DNA from: Sclerurus mexicanus
Taxonomy: Eukaryota; Chordata; Aves; Passeriformes; Furnariidae
DNA: 64,000 nt
Reading direction: 5' to 3'
Assembly: GCA_013396755.1 (NCBI GenBank)
Contig: VWZF01007082.1
Span: forward strand, 641,038-705,037
A model generated the notes under the pieces. It did no database searches. It was not told the origin of the DNA and worked only from the letters and a program-made list of their open reading frames with translations. This document shows, piece after piece, positions 50,118 to 62,983 of the stretch. The position numbers were made by a program, and so were the translations under genes. Positions within the stretch are counted from its first letter, which is position 1. Every line of letters starts with the position of its first letter.

Positions 50118-53045
50118 TTGTTGGGGTTTGGGTTTTTGGTTGTCCCTTTTTTTTTTTTTTTTTTTTTTTTTTCCTTTTTAACTGGAGGTCCTTCAGCAAT
50201 CAGTCAGGGCTGGTATTAAAAACATGGAGAGTGGAGAGAAAAAATATAAAGGAAGTTCAGCTGTTTCTATACTTTACTTTCAGTATACACTGCCACCTCA
50301 GAAGAACCATATGAATTGTGTGTGCTGCATACAACTCCCACATATTCAAAAATGTTGGGGTTTACTCCATATTGCACAAGTTGGGAAGGAAAGCAAAATG
50401 AACAAATAGAAAAATCCTTCACTGAAGTAAGGCAAACCCCTTATTCTGAAGGCTAATGCCAAACACTTGCTTGAAATTGTAGCTGACACTCAAGAAAACA
50501 CTGCATTCATTGGAACCGAGGGTAAAGCAATAGTCAAGATAGGCACAGGCCAGTTCTCAAAAGATGTGAAATGAAATCTCCAGATGAAAGTTTCCCTGCC
50601 TTCCTTCACTTTTTTCCCTCCTCAAAAACAAGTGCCATGCTTATTAACAGAAACACACCTCTCACTTCACTTTTTAAGAGCAAAAGTGTTATAGTTCTAA
50701 TGGATTGTTAGTTTATGCAATTAAAGTATAGTATTTCAGATATGACACCAACTGTAAATTCTTTTAAATTAATAATACCCTCTTGCTTTAGCTGAAGTTA
50801 TCCGTTAATCACAAATAGATCATATTTCTTTCTTGAGTCAACAGAACTATTCTCCAAGCAGTAACTGCTCCTAAAGACTTCAGAGTCATCCTATTAATTT
50901 AAAAACACGTATCTCGTTACTTCTGCACCTACGATAATTTTTCAGTTCCCAGATATCTCACTTTGTTTCAGTATCCCCTTCTAAGTGACTCACCAACTAA
51001 TTCAGTTAAAATGTTTTTAAAACCCCAAACCTGTCAGAGGTGAATAAATGTGCCCAAAGAACCCAAAGGCCATTTCTGCCTCCCATCTCCAAAATAAATC
51101 TGAACGTTTATGACTCTTTCTAAGCAGCGCTCTCTCTTTAGGGGCACTGAATGGCTCAGTGAGTTGCAATTAGATGGGGAATCTTTCAGCTCCAGGAAAA
51201 CTGCATGAATATATCCCATGCTGGTAGTAACTTAAAGTCATTATGACTAGACAGCTGTTTGGCAATTATGCAAAATAAGCTGGGAGGTTTAATCAGTTTC
51301 TAGTGAACACTGTCCACTTTGTAAGCACTACTGTCAGAACAAAGCTTACTGGTGCTCTTTATTAATGGACCAAATGGAAGGACCAGAGGCTGAAAAGCAG
51401 TTCCTCCAACTCAGAGATGATTATTCTGGAACATGAGATATGTACGTGCCAAGACTCTGCTTGTATCTATGTCACATGTATTCTGCAGATAAATGAACAA
51501 CATTAATCTTCAGGCCTATCATATAGCACAGTTCAACAAAACTAAATGAGCAACTGGGAAAGGCAAAGTAATATCCCCTAAACTAATAGCACTGCTTCTG
51601 TGTTACATCAGGTCTACTCTACATGCTCCAATTCTTGCCATTTTTTCCTAATTATTTTATCTTAATAGCAAGTACTATTATTCATCACAATAGCTTATTC
51701 AGCTACTAAGGAAGGGTTATTTCTTAGCTAACAAAGATGGTGAACAATGCCAGCATCCTTTGCTCATAGTGAACACACCATCCTCCGCTAATCAGTCTGA
51801 CTGCAGGTGCCCATGGCCCCAGCAATGACCTTTCCCTGTTCTCAGTGACCAGCTCTGCTATGTCCCACAGACCAACAAGCTCCAAGTCTGAAAAAACTCC
51901 CTTTCAGTTTCAGGGAAGTTGTTCTTTTGGTTTGGTTTTTTTAACAGCCGAGTATTACTGAATCTATTTTAAAATCCTCTTCAGTGGTTTGTGAGGTTTC
52001 CTTAAAGCAGATTTAAAAAAAAAAATAAAAAAAAAAGGGCAGCTCTTGTTTAGGAATGTACCTTACAAATCTGTCTTCAGACACAAACACTACTCAAAAA
52101 AAGCAGTCTATCTGAAACCAGTAGGAAGCTTGTTAGAAAAGATGTGTGGAATCAAGATGAAAAGCAGCAAAATATCAAAAGTAAATTTGCCCATTACCAT
52201 TCTTTTCCATCTTTCCAGTATAAGATGTTCATCTAGTGCAGCAAAAACGGGGACAAGGACAGCAACTAAAGCATTAGAATTTACTTGTCCTCCAATCATT
52301 TGAAGAAAAAACGAAGTCTTGAATAACTTTCACATTTCTTTACAATAGCACTTTAGAAAAGATAAAGAAATTCTCTTAACACTGCCTGAAGGAAGAACAG
52401 TCCACCTGGCTTCCCACACAGCATAATCTTACCATTAGTGAAAGCAGGTATTAATTTCTGAAGGAAGGTGGTGTGGTGAATAAGGAACATTGTTCCCTTC
52501 ATTAGCAGGCAAAACCTAGCCTTTGCAGCCACAGCTGAAAACAACACAGATGAGGCAGAAAAGGCCATAGAAATGCCAGTGGCACAGGGGGAAAGAAAAG
52601 ACTTTTGACAAATGAGTGCTTCCTCCACACAATAAAAAGGTTTAAAAGACCAGTTCTATTTATTCTGAGATGAAAATAAAAGCATGAAAGGATCTGAATA
52701 AACTAAATAGTAAATTATTTGGATGAGTCTCATTACATGCTTCCTATTTATCTTCTCTAATAAATAAAAGCCATCACATAGGAATGGAATGAAATTAAAA
52801 TAATATTTTATCTATTGAAAATTTAAAGAAATAAGCAAGCTGTGAAATTCTACCTTGCAGACTTCTCTATTGTTACCCAATGTTTCAGCTCGTATTGAAA
52901 AAGTCTCTAGATACTATGGTTGAAAAATAGAACCTCAAGAGGCACATTTTCTGGGGAGAAGGCAAATTCTGTAGCTTATGTTTTAGTTTGCAAATAGCTT
53001 GAAACAACACATCACCTTGAAGTACTGAATAACTCAGTCATTTTA

Positions 53046-53074
53046 GTAGATGAGCTGTAGGTCAGCTCATCTAC
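53046..53074. repeat. Hairpin, 11-bp perfect stem and 7-nt loop
   Basis: The arm gtagatgagct (53046-53056) and its exact complement agctcatctac (53064-53074) flank the loop gtaggtc. It lies in intron 7. No conserved context was recognised. Confidence 0.75.
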
Positions 53075-54124
53075 AATAACTTCCTTGGTACTTTATTCAT
53101 AGTCATTTAAAAATTACAGAGGAAGCATCATGTTATAATGGTCTATACTAATTTTTCCAAGATGTGGGCATAAACAAGAAATAAAGAAGATGAGCTCAAA
53201 ATAAAGCAGAAGGAAGAAATGGTATTGACAGTCTTCAAAGAATCTTTTTAACAGTGCATACTAAAAGTGTTGGTCAACATGATTAGGAAGAACAGATTAT
53301 AAAAGGATAAAACTTACAGATGTAGGTGAGTGCTACTAGAGAAAGAACATGAAAAATAAGCTTATTTCAGAGCACAAATTCATTATTGATCAAAACCCAG
53401 AAATATTTTCCACTTCCTGTTTCACAATGATCTATAGGAATTAGCTAGAATAAATGGATCGGGGTTTTTCTAGAGCATTCATGGAGTAAAGATGCTCTGT
53501 GGCTCACGGAGCCATTCTGAAAGAAAAAGAAAACTTCAGTATTCTCCTTCTTGAAATGAGGTCAAGAGAAATAAGATCATCAAAGGAAAAGTATTGCATT
53601 TTCACTTAGAAACAAAAGTAATGCTAAATATGCCATATCACTTTTCTTTGTATTTTTAAGGGGTGTGAGAATGAGATTGCTACCTAGATTATTCGTGAAA
53701 GCGTAGGGAAACAAGATACTTAGCTTATGCTTTTCCCTTCATGCCAACAAAGCCAGTTAGGTAGGAAAGTACGAGGCTCCATTAAAACTGAAAACATTCA
53801 GCTATGATCAGAACTCACTTTTATTTCATGAAGCTAAGGAGTCTGCTCCTGAACAGAGACCTGAGCAAGGGGATTGAACACTAGTAAAAAAGTTGAGAAA
53901 GAAGAGATTACTCCATCTGCTTCCTTAAGTATTCTAATCTCTGTGGTCCATTCAGATAAAAAATTGGGGAGGGCTTTTTAGTGTATGTTTAAAAACACTT
54001 GCCTGCAGAATCTTTTCAGAAGGAACACCGCAAAACAAAATTTCTAAAACATGGATAATTTATTAAGATGCAACCTATAATCTGCTTCTGTAAATATTCT
54101 GAAGAACTGAAAACATGTACTTAC

Positions 54125-54179
54125 TTTGGCAGTAGTTTCTTTAATGGACGTGCTGAACAATCGTTCTTTTTCCTGAAGG
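54125..54179 (-). CDS. DISC1: DISC1 exon 7 (human numbering), 55 bp
   Basis: This internal coding exon is read on the minus strand between a pyrimidine-rich acceptor (cccttctag) and a consensus donor (gtaagt). It carries one leading base of a split codon and then 18 codons that translate as LQEKERLFSTSIKETTAK. From memory of the family, mammalian DISC1 has a similar stretch here (LQER.KSLNLSLKEITTK). It ends in phase 0, exactly where exon 8 must begin. DISC1 is a coiled-coil scaffold of centrosome and synapse that binds NDE1/NDEL1, PDE4 and others, and this segment lies in its C-terminal helical half. The exon length is not a multiple of three, so skipping it alone would shift the frame. The identification rests on the run of three exons rather than on this short one alone. 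Confidence 0.85.
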
Positions 54180-56547
54180 CTAGAAGGGATTAAAATAAAA
54201 TCAAGTTGACCTCTGCTCAACACAGTCTGCTACACAAGACACATTTTCATATAGAGATAAGGCTTTAAGACAACTCGTACTAACACAACAGAGCCAATAA
54301 CAAGATAAAAACTACACCTAGTTTCAGTGTTGCTAATGACTAACCAACACAACCTTTACAGTTCTTTAATCATGAGTACATGGATTTTACTTACTATCTG
54401 AGACACAGTAATGATTATTTGTGCAATTATGTCTTAGAAGTCCCTGGCAGTGTCCAGGACTGGTGCTTTGCTAGACTGTCACCCAAACACCTAACACAAA
54501 GGCATTTCTTACACAGAGTTTGCAGCTGACTATCCTCTTACAATCCAGTTTTCAACTCTTCCAGGAAGAGTTCAACTACAGTCACTTGTTCTCATGGTAA
54601 TTTATGTAAAATACCACTACTCTGTTTCTTCAGATCCATTAAATCCTACCAAATATTTACCAAATTGATTCAACAGTGGGCTAAAATTGAGGCATCACAC
54701 CTACACTTACGTGAACAAATTCAAAGTTGACTTCCACATATTATAACCAAGTAGTTTTACTACTTTTATATTACCAAATCTGATCCAAACCTGTGTCTTT
54801 GGTTCTTGTAAATAAAATCTTGATTTACATTTTTAACATAAAGTTCGAAAAATCCAAGTAAAAATCAAACATCAGGAGTTAGGATAGATATTATTTTTGC
54901 AACTTTAATACTTCCCTCCCTCCTACTTAGGAGGCTTACACTTTCATACAGTGTTCAATTACTTTATCACATGCTATTTTCTTTTCTGTCAGACACCTCA
55001 ATTCTCTGTACATGACAGTCAGTGCTCCCCACCAGCAGCATTTCAATTTTTCTTTTTACCTACATGATAAAAACTGTACTTCTCTCACAGCCTATTCTTC
55101 CCAAATAAGAACTATTCATTTCTGAGCTTTTCTTTAGTGTTCAGCACTGAAATATTCAAACATTTCAGAAACATCACTGGATTTATTTCAGTGACACTCT
55201 TGCTTGATAAGGCACCGTTGTATTCATTTTGCAGGTGAAAGAAACAAGTCACTGTTATTTAGAAAGCACATTAAGACAGAGTGCCTGTTTTGACATGTAC
55301 GCAGTTGCTGCTGCCTACCTCTGTAAGTTTCATTTCTCTTTGGAGAACCTGCTCCTTATTATTTTCCAAGCACAGCAATTACTAAGTCCTGTTTCAAGAG
55401 TCAGCATTTACATGAGTCTGAATCCCAAAGCACATGAAGTTGGATTTGCACTCAATTGCTGATCACCTCTAGGAACACTGGACCATCCTGCCCAGCTGCA
55501 CACAGGATTGAAACAGCCTCGGAGGCAGAATTCAGCACACCATTTAATCACATTAATGAGACAGCTATTTGCATTTCTTTCCCTAATACTCTGCTTCGTG
55601 GGGCACACACCTTTTCAATCTATAGCCCAGCAAGGCCAGTTACCCTATTCCCATCCCAGCATAGGGGTGTCCCTCAACTTCAGATGAGGCAGCCCCCTCA
55701 AAAACGGCTCATGACAGTCTAAGTCAACACCTGTGTAAGGCAACAAACAGAAATGCAAGCTGGCTAGCTATGTAAAAGTAGTTTAATGACATTTCCCACA
55801 CAGCAGTCTCAAATTTCTCCCTTTTCTACAGCAATATATATGCAAAACAAAAAGTATTTCATGTGTAATGATGCCATTATCAACTTCCTGTTTGCCTCTG
55901 GGCATGCTAGGGGGAATGAACTATTTAGCCACTGCTGTTCTCATGCTTTGGAGTTCCCAGTGACTTTCGGCATCTCCCACAATTGTCATCTGAGCTGGTC
56001 AGGTTATGTAAAAAAAGCTGGGCTTTGTGTACAGATGTCAAGCAGGAGCAGCAAGGCTGCAGTGTGTAATTGAATGAATAATGGGTGACTGACCCAGTTG
56101 TGTTGAAACTGCCTTATAAAATTCAACTCTAAAGACACAGGACATAATAGAATGCAAAGTGCAGTTATAGCCAGAAGAACAACAGTATATAGATGGCAAC
56201 TCTATTCTCTTCCATGTGCTCTTCCTCTTATCTGTTTACTTTCCCCAAAGAAAGCCCCCCCAGGTTCATACAATGTTCCACTGCTCTGCAGAACTCACAC
56301 AGCTAACAGGAAGAGAGATCAATTTTTAACTTCTTTTGAAACAATACATCCCAAACAGCATTACAAACTAAGACCCAGTTGTCAGGTCTGCGTTGCTAAC
56401 AAGGATGCCCAGGCCCACGCAGACTTTCAGGACCAGGTGCTGAGCGGGGAAAAAACACCCTCTTTATACTCAGATGTCTTTTTTATGAGTCTCTATCAAG
56501 TCACTGAAAAGTAAATAAGGAACTAAACACTGCCATTTCAATGACAG

Positions 56548-56600
56548 CAGAATTATAGTTTTAAGAGAATTTTGCAGAACTATAGTTTTAAGGGACTTTT
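56548..56600 (+). repeat. Tandem duplication, about 27 bp
   Basis: Two adjacent copies (cagaattatagttttaagag at 56548, cagaactatagttttaaggg at 56575) differ at a few positions. It is a small local duplication. Confidence 0.75.
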
Positions 56601-59600
56601 TTATTAAACTGACCTATATCAATAGAGGATATCATTAGGAAGTAATTAATTTGACCCAAACTAGTGACAGCTGCATTAACTACAGACCTGAATCTAAAGA
56701 ATCCTTTTATTACAGTTACAGCATTCACATACAAGTGTATTTGTACGATATATGGTATGAATTTCACAGCAGTATCCTTTTTCAAATCCTTGTTAGCCTT
56801 CAGAGCAATACCACAGAAATCCCTTATCCCTTTTAGAGATTAGCCCATCACACGGTGGACACACAGCAATCAAAACCAGGTACAAACCAGCATAGTCACC
56901 AATTACAAACAGCTTTTAACTACATTTATTCCCAGGTTGTTTTCTTCTACCACAAAACACCACCACAGAGAAGCCTCTCACAAGCTTTCCAATTAACTGA
57001 CAAGCTAATGACCCGCAAGAGAAACCAGACAGTCAATACTGATTCATTCTACCGACAAAGAGCTTTAACAGCCATGATCTGTTACATGTGACTTGAACCA
57101 GAAGGAGTGTTTTCTTTTACAAGCACCCTGGAGCATCATATTTCATTTTAAGAGGGGTATTCTGTCTGCTTAAAAGCTGCTTTAGGTATTACTACAAGGG
57201 TAAATGGTTTTAGAAAGAGTTCCTTGGAATAACACTAAATTCCTGCCTGGGAAGATGTCCATAGTTTTGACTTATTGCTATTCTTCTCTGACAGAACAGC
57301 TAATCAAGAATTTGACAGCTTGTCCTCACAATCTTAGCAATCCATTATAAGGACCATTTAGAACTTACTTCTCAAATTCAATATAAGCTAACTCCATCAC
57401 AGAGAATGCAAAGTTCTTGACCCAGCTGATGGAAGGACTAGAATAAGAGAGGATTTCAATTGACGCAAATTTAACTGACTAAAAACACAGGAAAATAAAG
57501 GTTTTTAACACTTGCAGAACCCACAGCAATCCATACACCACATGCAATTTCTTCATTCATAGAGACTCCACATAGGACTTTCATTTAAATGACTCACAGT
57601 GGACTTACACACATTAGGATCCCTAGCAAGGACAGAAGAAAAGCAGTGCAGACTTGTTGTATCCAAGGGTCTCATTGTTTACGTGCTAGACCAGAACAGG
57701 AAAGCAGGAGCTGAGGACTGATGTAATTTTTGGATGATGAATGAAGTAATACTTTGACAAAACTGGACTTCAGCTGGAGAGTTGCAGGAGGATGTGGGAA
57801 TGCTGCATGTTCAGGAACTGAGGCTGATCTGGAGTGTAACAACAGACTATGGGAAAAAAATTAAGATCCAAATACTCCAGGCAAGCCAGTGCCCTTTACT
57901 CATCTCATTTTACTGACCTTAAAGAAAATTAGCTACTGAGCATGCTGAATTGTAATAACACAGAACCTCTTAAGATAATTATGTTCATAATTGGGAATGG
58001 TGTACAAGCAATTTAAAGGAAGTCAATTCAGTGAAACAGGAGACAGAAGGAAGACTGGGAATCAAGTGATCTGGTTCACACATTCCTCATTCTATCACAG
58101 GCCCACATGACTGCAGAGGACATTAAATGTCATGATATAATAGATAATATTTAAAATCCCTTTCAAAGAATATTCTGAGAAGTTACGACTTGCACGCAGG
58201 AATTACAGATACTATGGAAGCTGCTTTGTTCAGAGGAAGGCTGACCAGCACAATACTGGGAAGAATAGCTTTCTACTAAAGGAAGGCATGTTCTGAATGT
58301 CTTTCCTTCCACTTTGCTAGTATACTTCCCTTTGCATACCAGGCTATTATGTATTTAATGCTTTGCTTCCTAAGAAAAAATTCAAAGAATGCAAATGGGC
58401 AAAAGGCAAGTCATTCTGTTCTACATATTCAAGATATATAAATATACACACTGCTTAAACAGTAACAGTTCCTGGCTTAATAATAAAACACACATACAGT
58501 AACAAAAAATGTAGTCAGAATGCAGTTCCCACATCTGCACAATAGAACACACCACACACGTAGTAGAGTGCAAAACAAATAAATCCTGTACTGAAAATTC
58601 TTGTTTTTCATAGAGAAACTGAGGTGCCATCTCTGGTCCCTGCCTGAAGATACTGAAAGACAGGAGTCGTTTAACAGCAAATACTCTCTTTTACATTACT
58701 GTCACCCAGAAAACTATTATAGATCTTGATATTTCACTTGTTATCTCCCCATCACAATATAGTGCTTTAGTAAAAAAGCACTTTCATTCCTTTAAAACTA
58801 AGCACAAGTCAGAACAATTTAAAATTACCCACATTTGAATTTCTAATTCAAGAGCACCAGCCTAGAAAGCCCACGCTCAGATTGTGTGCATATGAGAGAG
58901 CATGATAGGCTGAACCCACAATTTATATGAATATGTATTCCCTCCTAGATAAAAATCAGCAGATTTAAACAGTTTACAGTTTGAATTTGGCCCCTGAGTA
59001 ATGAGACTGCCTGGAAAGGACAACCTCACTCTAACGATCACAGCTTTTACAACTTTGTCTCCTAACGTGATTCCTCCTCTGATTCTGAAGTCACAAGAAG
59101 CTGTACTGTCTCAGAAGATGAAAATACCTAAACCAAGTCCTATACTTGTAATCTTGCTTTTAACAGCAAACAGAAGCTGACCTTCAAGAAAAAGCTTTTG
59201 TCTAGTCCTTTGCAAAAGAAACCACAAGTGCTACTTTGGGAACGTTTGGTGTAAACATCTATGAGTCTACATCAAAGCAAGAAATCCACCAAAAATCTTA
59301 AGTCTAAGGAGTTCACTGGGCCTTTAGGAAAGAAATCCACAATACAAAATCAAATCAATCAATAGCTTCCTTGTATTTTTACATTTCCCTCGATAGGTAT
59401 GTCTCAGAAAGTTTTGAAGACAAATCAGAAAAAAAGCTTTTGAACAAAACTATACTTAACAAGAGGCAGCTTTACGCTAGACATGTACAACTAGGACTAA
59501 AGAAAGAAAAAAACCCGAACAAGAAAACATACCTGTAGCCCAAGTTTTCTTAAGTAAGATCAACAGATTTGTTATTTACATATACCATGTGCAGATTTTT

Positions 59601-62600
59601 ACCAAGGCAAGACAAACGGTGTTGCTGACCCTATACCTCCGCTCAGTTAGGAACATTCAGTGCTAGATTGCATGAAATGCACTAAGGTAAAACAACACTT
59701 TTTGTTTTCTTCTGAAATTCTCTACCACAAAGTTTGATTCTATCTAATCAAGGAAGACATTGGATAACAAGGTTTTCCTTCTCTGTAATCTGCTCATAAG
59801 CCTGTCTAGGCTACATATCTGAGTATCACCACATCAGGAAAGCAATTTTTCAGTCAAGCACACAAGTTCCTTTTCATCTCTGTGCAATGATCCATGGGAC
59901 TTTAAACAATGAGATTTTCACAGCAGCATATCCCTGTAATGGGAAGCAAAATCATTTTTTAAACATAGTTCAGGGTTTTCTAACAACCTCTGATTTTTCC
60001 TTGGATAACGTAGCCCATAGAAAACTTCTATATTATGGGAAAGCTGGTTAAACAAAGACAAAAACACGAAATGTCCGAACTGATGTGCTGAAAATCCAAT
60101 TTCTCTATCTAAACCTGACAGTGCTCTTGAGGCATGGACTTTTGACACTAAATAGAAGAAGAGTTGTGTTTAACTCGTACTGAAAATGAAAATTCTGTCA
60201 GTTGCAAGGACTAGTCACCTGAATTAGAAGTAAAATGTAAAGTCTCACCTTGGAAAGCTTCCAACTTCAAAAATTAATCTGATCTGAGACAAAAAAATAT
60301 CAAGATATTTACTTTAAGGTACAGATGCATTGGACCTTCTGCACATTTCAATCTACAGAGTTCTCCAAGGAATACGAATGAGAACTCAGAATTATGCATC
60401 AAGCTCTGAACCATCAGAGAGCAGATTTTGGTTCAGTAATTTGCTCTTCTTCTAGCTATCATTTGCAGACATATATTTCTTCACTGTTGCTTTGTGTTAA
60501 GGGTTGCTTCAATACATGTGCTTCCCTACTCAGAATTTATGACAAGTCACACTAGAAGCACACTTTCCCAATGTTTGTATAATCTCAGCTCACCAATAAT
60601 ATTTCTCACTGACTCATGGGTTGCTGGATGACTGCACTTGTCTTTGTTGACGCTAAAAGAGTTATATTTATATGACTATAAAAACTCATCATCCTGCCCA
60701 GCTCCAATATACAATAAAAATTCTAAACTAAAATGACTCTTATTTGCTGCAGTGCTGCCACACAGGAGCGCCAAATAGGAATCCTGCAGAAAAATCAGAA
60801 CATTAGATGACACTTCACCATTTTTTATAAGAATGATTAATAAGTGGCTTTTTTAATGCCCACAATAGGACTGAGGCAGCATCTCAGTATAGTTTTGCAT
60901 TTTCAAATATAAAATCACTCGAACAGAAACTATCAGTTCACAGCCACCTGTAAATGCTGATGGCATCTCTAGTGATGATTTTCCAAGTCAGTTTTCATTG
61001 CCATGTATTGAGAAATCCAGTCCTGTAACGCACCGTTCAGACAGCCAAACTGCCTGTCTGTTCCAACCAACCATTTGCACAGTGCAGTATTTCCTACCAC
61101 TCCTGCGCCAGCTGATGCTGCAGGGCAGTTGAGGCAGTTGTTGCTCAGCTGCTACCTGAAACAGGAGCATCAGAGTGAAAACAAAGGCACACTCAAACAG
61201 CTATCTGCAGGAGCAGTTCATCACATCCTATCTAATACTTTCCCCAGATTTATTGATGTATCAATAGATTCCTATTCTTCTGCTACATCTGTCTGGTGCG
61301 CACAAAAACTAGAGCTTGCCCACAGCAGCTGCAATTATTCTCCTAAGAATAACATCTATTTTACTTCACTGACTGAAAGTCTGTCCCTGGATGTTGTTCC
61401 TAGCTGTTTCTCTTCATTATATAAAAATGAATTCAGTATCATACACTGATTGGGGCAGCTGGTCATTTTTCTCTAAAGAGAAATAAATCTCATTATGTGC
61501 ATACCCAGAGGAATCAGGACATATGTGGCCTGGGATTTATAGGCAGCTATGTCCCACTGGATGCTGTACAAGCAAGCAGGGGGAACCAGATGCTCAGCAG
61601 GGAAAACCAGATTCCTCATTACACTGCACACGTGAGTATTCAAGCAAGTGAACCCATCTTTCTACTGGGACTTTTTCCTTCTGGAAGGACAAAAAAAATG
61701 CCTTTAAAATTGCTCCAAAATATTTCAGGCTGCCAGCAGTGGCTCTGTCCTCCAAGTTGGAAGACTTGCTTTCTCCTTTCCCTGCTGTGTTTTTAACCCC
61801 TCCTGTTCTTTCAAAGGAAGGCCAGTGCCTACAGGGTGGGAGCAGACTTTGCAGAAGCCCTTTTTCCTCCCTTCATCATGGGTCCCCACCAGCCCCAGTG
61901 GGATCAGAATCACTATGAACTTCTGAGTCACATTCACACCTTCACAGGAAGCAAATTCACTTCACGTGCTGAAGCACAGGCACTGTATGTGATGCCAAGC
62001 TTTCAGTACACAGTTCCACCTAGAGTTGCTGCCACAAGTGAGAAAAAAAAACAAAAACAAAAAAACAAAAACACTTGCCCATGGAGTCTACCCTTCAATC
62101 CTAGGCAGTGAAAAAAGGAATGAAGTTAATCCTAGGTAGACAAAATGAAGAGGAAAACACCTATCTAGGTACAAAAAGAAAGCTGAGCCTCCCAATCAGT
62201 CAAATAACAAAAGATGAGGCTGACCTCTTCTTTCACCTATGACTTTTCTTAGGCTCTCACAAAAGACTATAGCCAACTTCTTTGAGAAAGCTGAGATGAT
62301 GACCTCATTGAAACACTAACCCAGCTGTGAGACTAGCTGAGAACAAGACAATCCTATTATCAAGGCTGGAGTTGGGTTATGACATCTGATAAGAAATTGG
62401 GAGTTTCCCTTCAAAAGTCCCTTGTGGCAGAGGAAGTTGGCTGTGAGGAGGGTACCTCTGAGGGCTGGAGGTCTTTCCAGGGCAGAGTCCTCCTCCGATG
62501 CCAGGGAACATCCTCTCTGGTTCTGCTTCTCAGCTGCAAGCCCACTGCTTGTGGAGCCATAGCACACAGTATAAAATGGATCAATTAAACAAGAGAACTA

Positions 62601-62941
62601 CAATTTAATTAAAAAAACCCAAATCAACAAAAAACAATAAACAGAACTCCATACCATCTTCATTTTATCTAGCTATAATAGCAGAAATGGTATCAGCTGT
62701 ATTTTAAGAATCCTGTAACCACATTTTGGCTCATCTCATGCAGCATAATCAAAGACAAGTTTCCTACCACAGAGAACAGTGTTAAAATTCTGTGTTAAGC
62801 TCTCAATAAAATAAAATCAGAGCAGCATGAAAGGGCCCAAATGAGGCCAGAAGTCAGATAATGATGCTCTGTGCTCAGAGGTCTACTAAACAATCAGGGT
62901 CTTCATGGACCAATTCGTAACACAGTATAGGAACCTCTCCT

Positions 62942-62983
62942 GAAAAAAAAAAAANAGAACCCCCTCTGAAAAAAAAAAAAAAA
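62942..62983. repeat. Paired A-rich tracts with an N
   Basis: Two poly-A runs are separated by a short gaaccccctctg spacer, with one ambiguous base at 62955. The flanking ccct-type sequence is nearly repeated, which suggests a small local duplication or a sequencing problem. Confidence 0.7.

Larger units (their letters stand above)
49495..54124 (-). other. DISC1 intron 7
   Basis: This 4,630-bp intron lies between exons 7 and 8 with GT-AG ends on the minus strand. It contains a 59-base assembly gap flanked by poly-T tracts (50059-50117), an A-rich tract near 52014-52037 and a hairpin with an 11-bp perfect stem at 53046-53074. The stretch around 51230-51300 is evenly mixed in composition and could be conserved non-coding sequence, but the window alone cannot show that. 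I see no gene in it. Confidence 0.8.
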
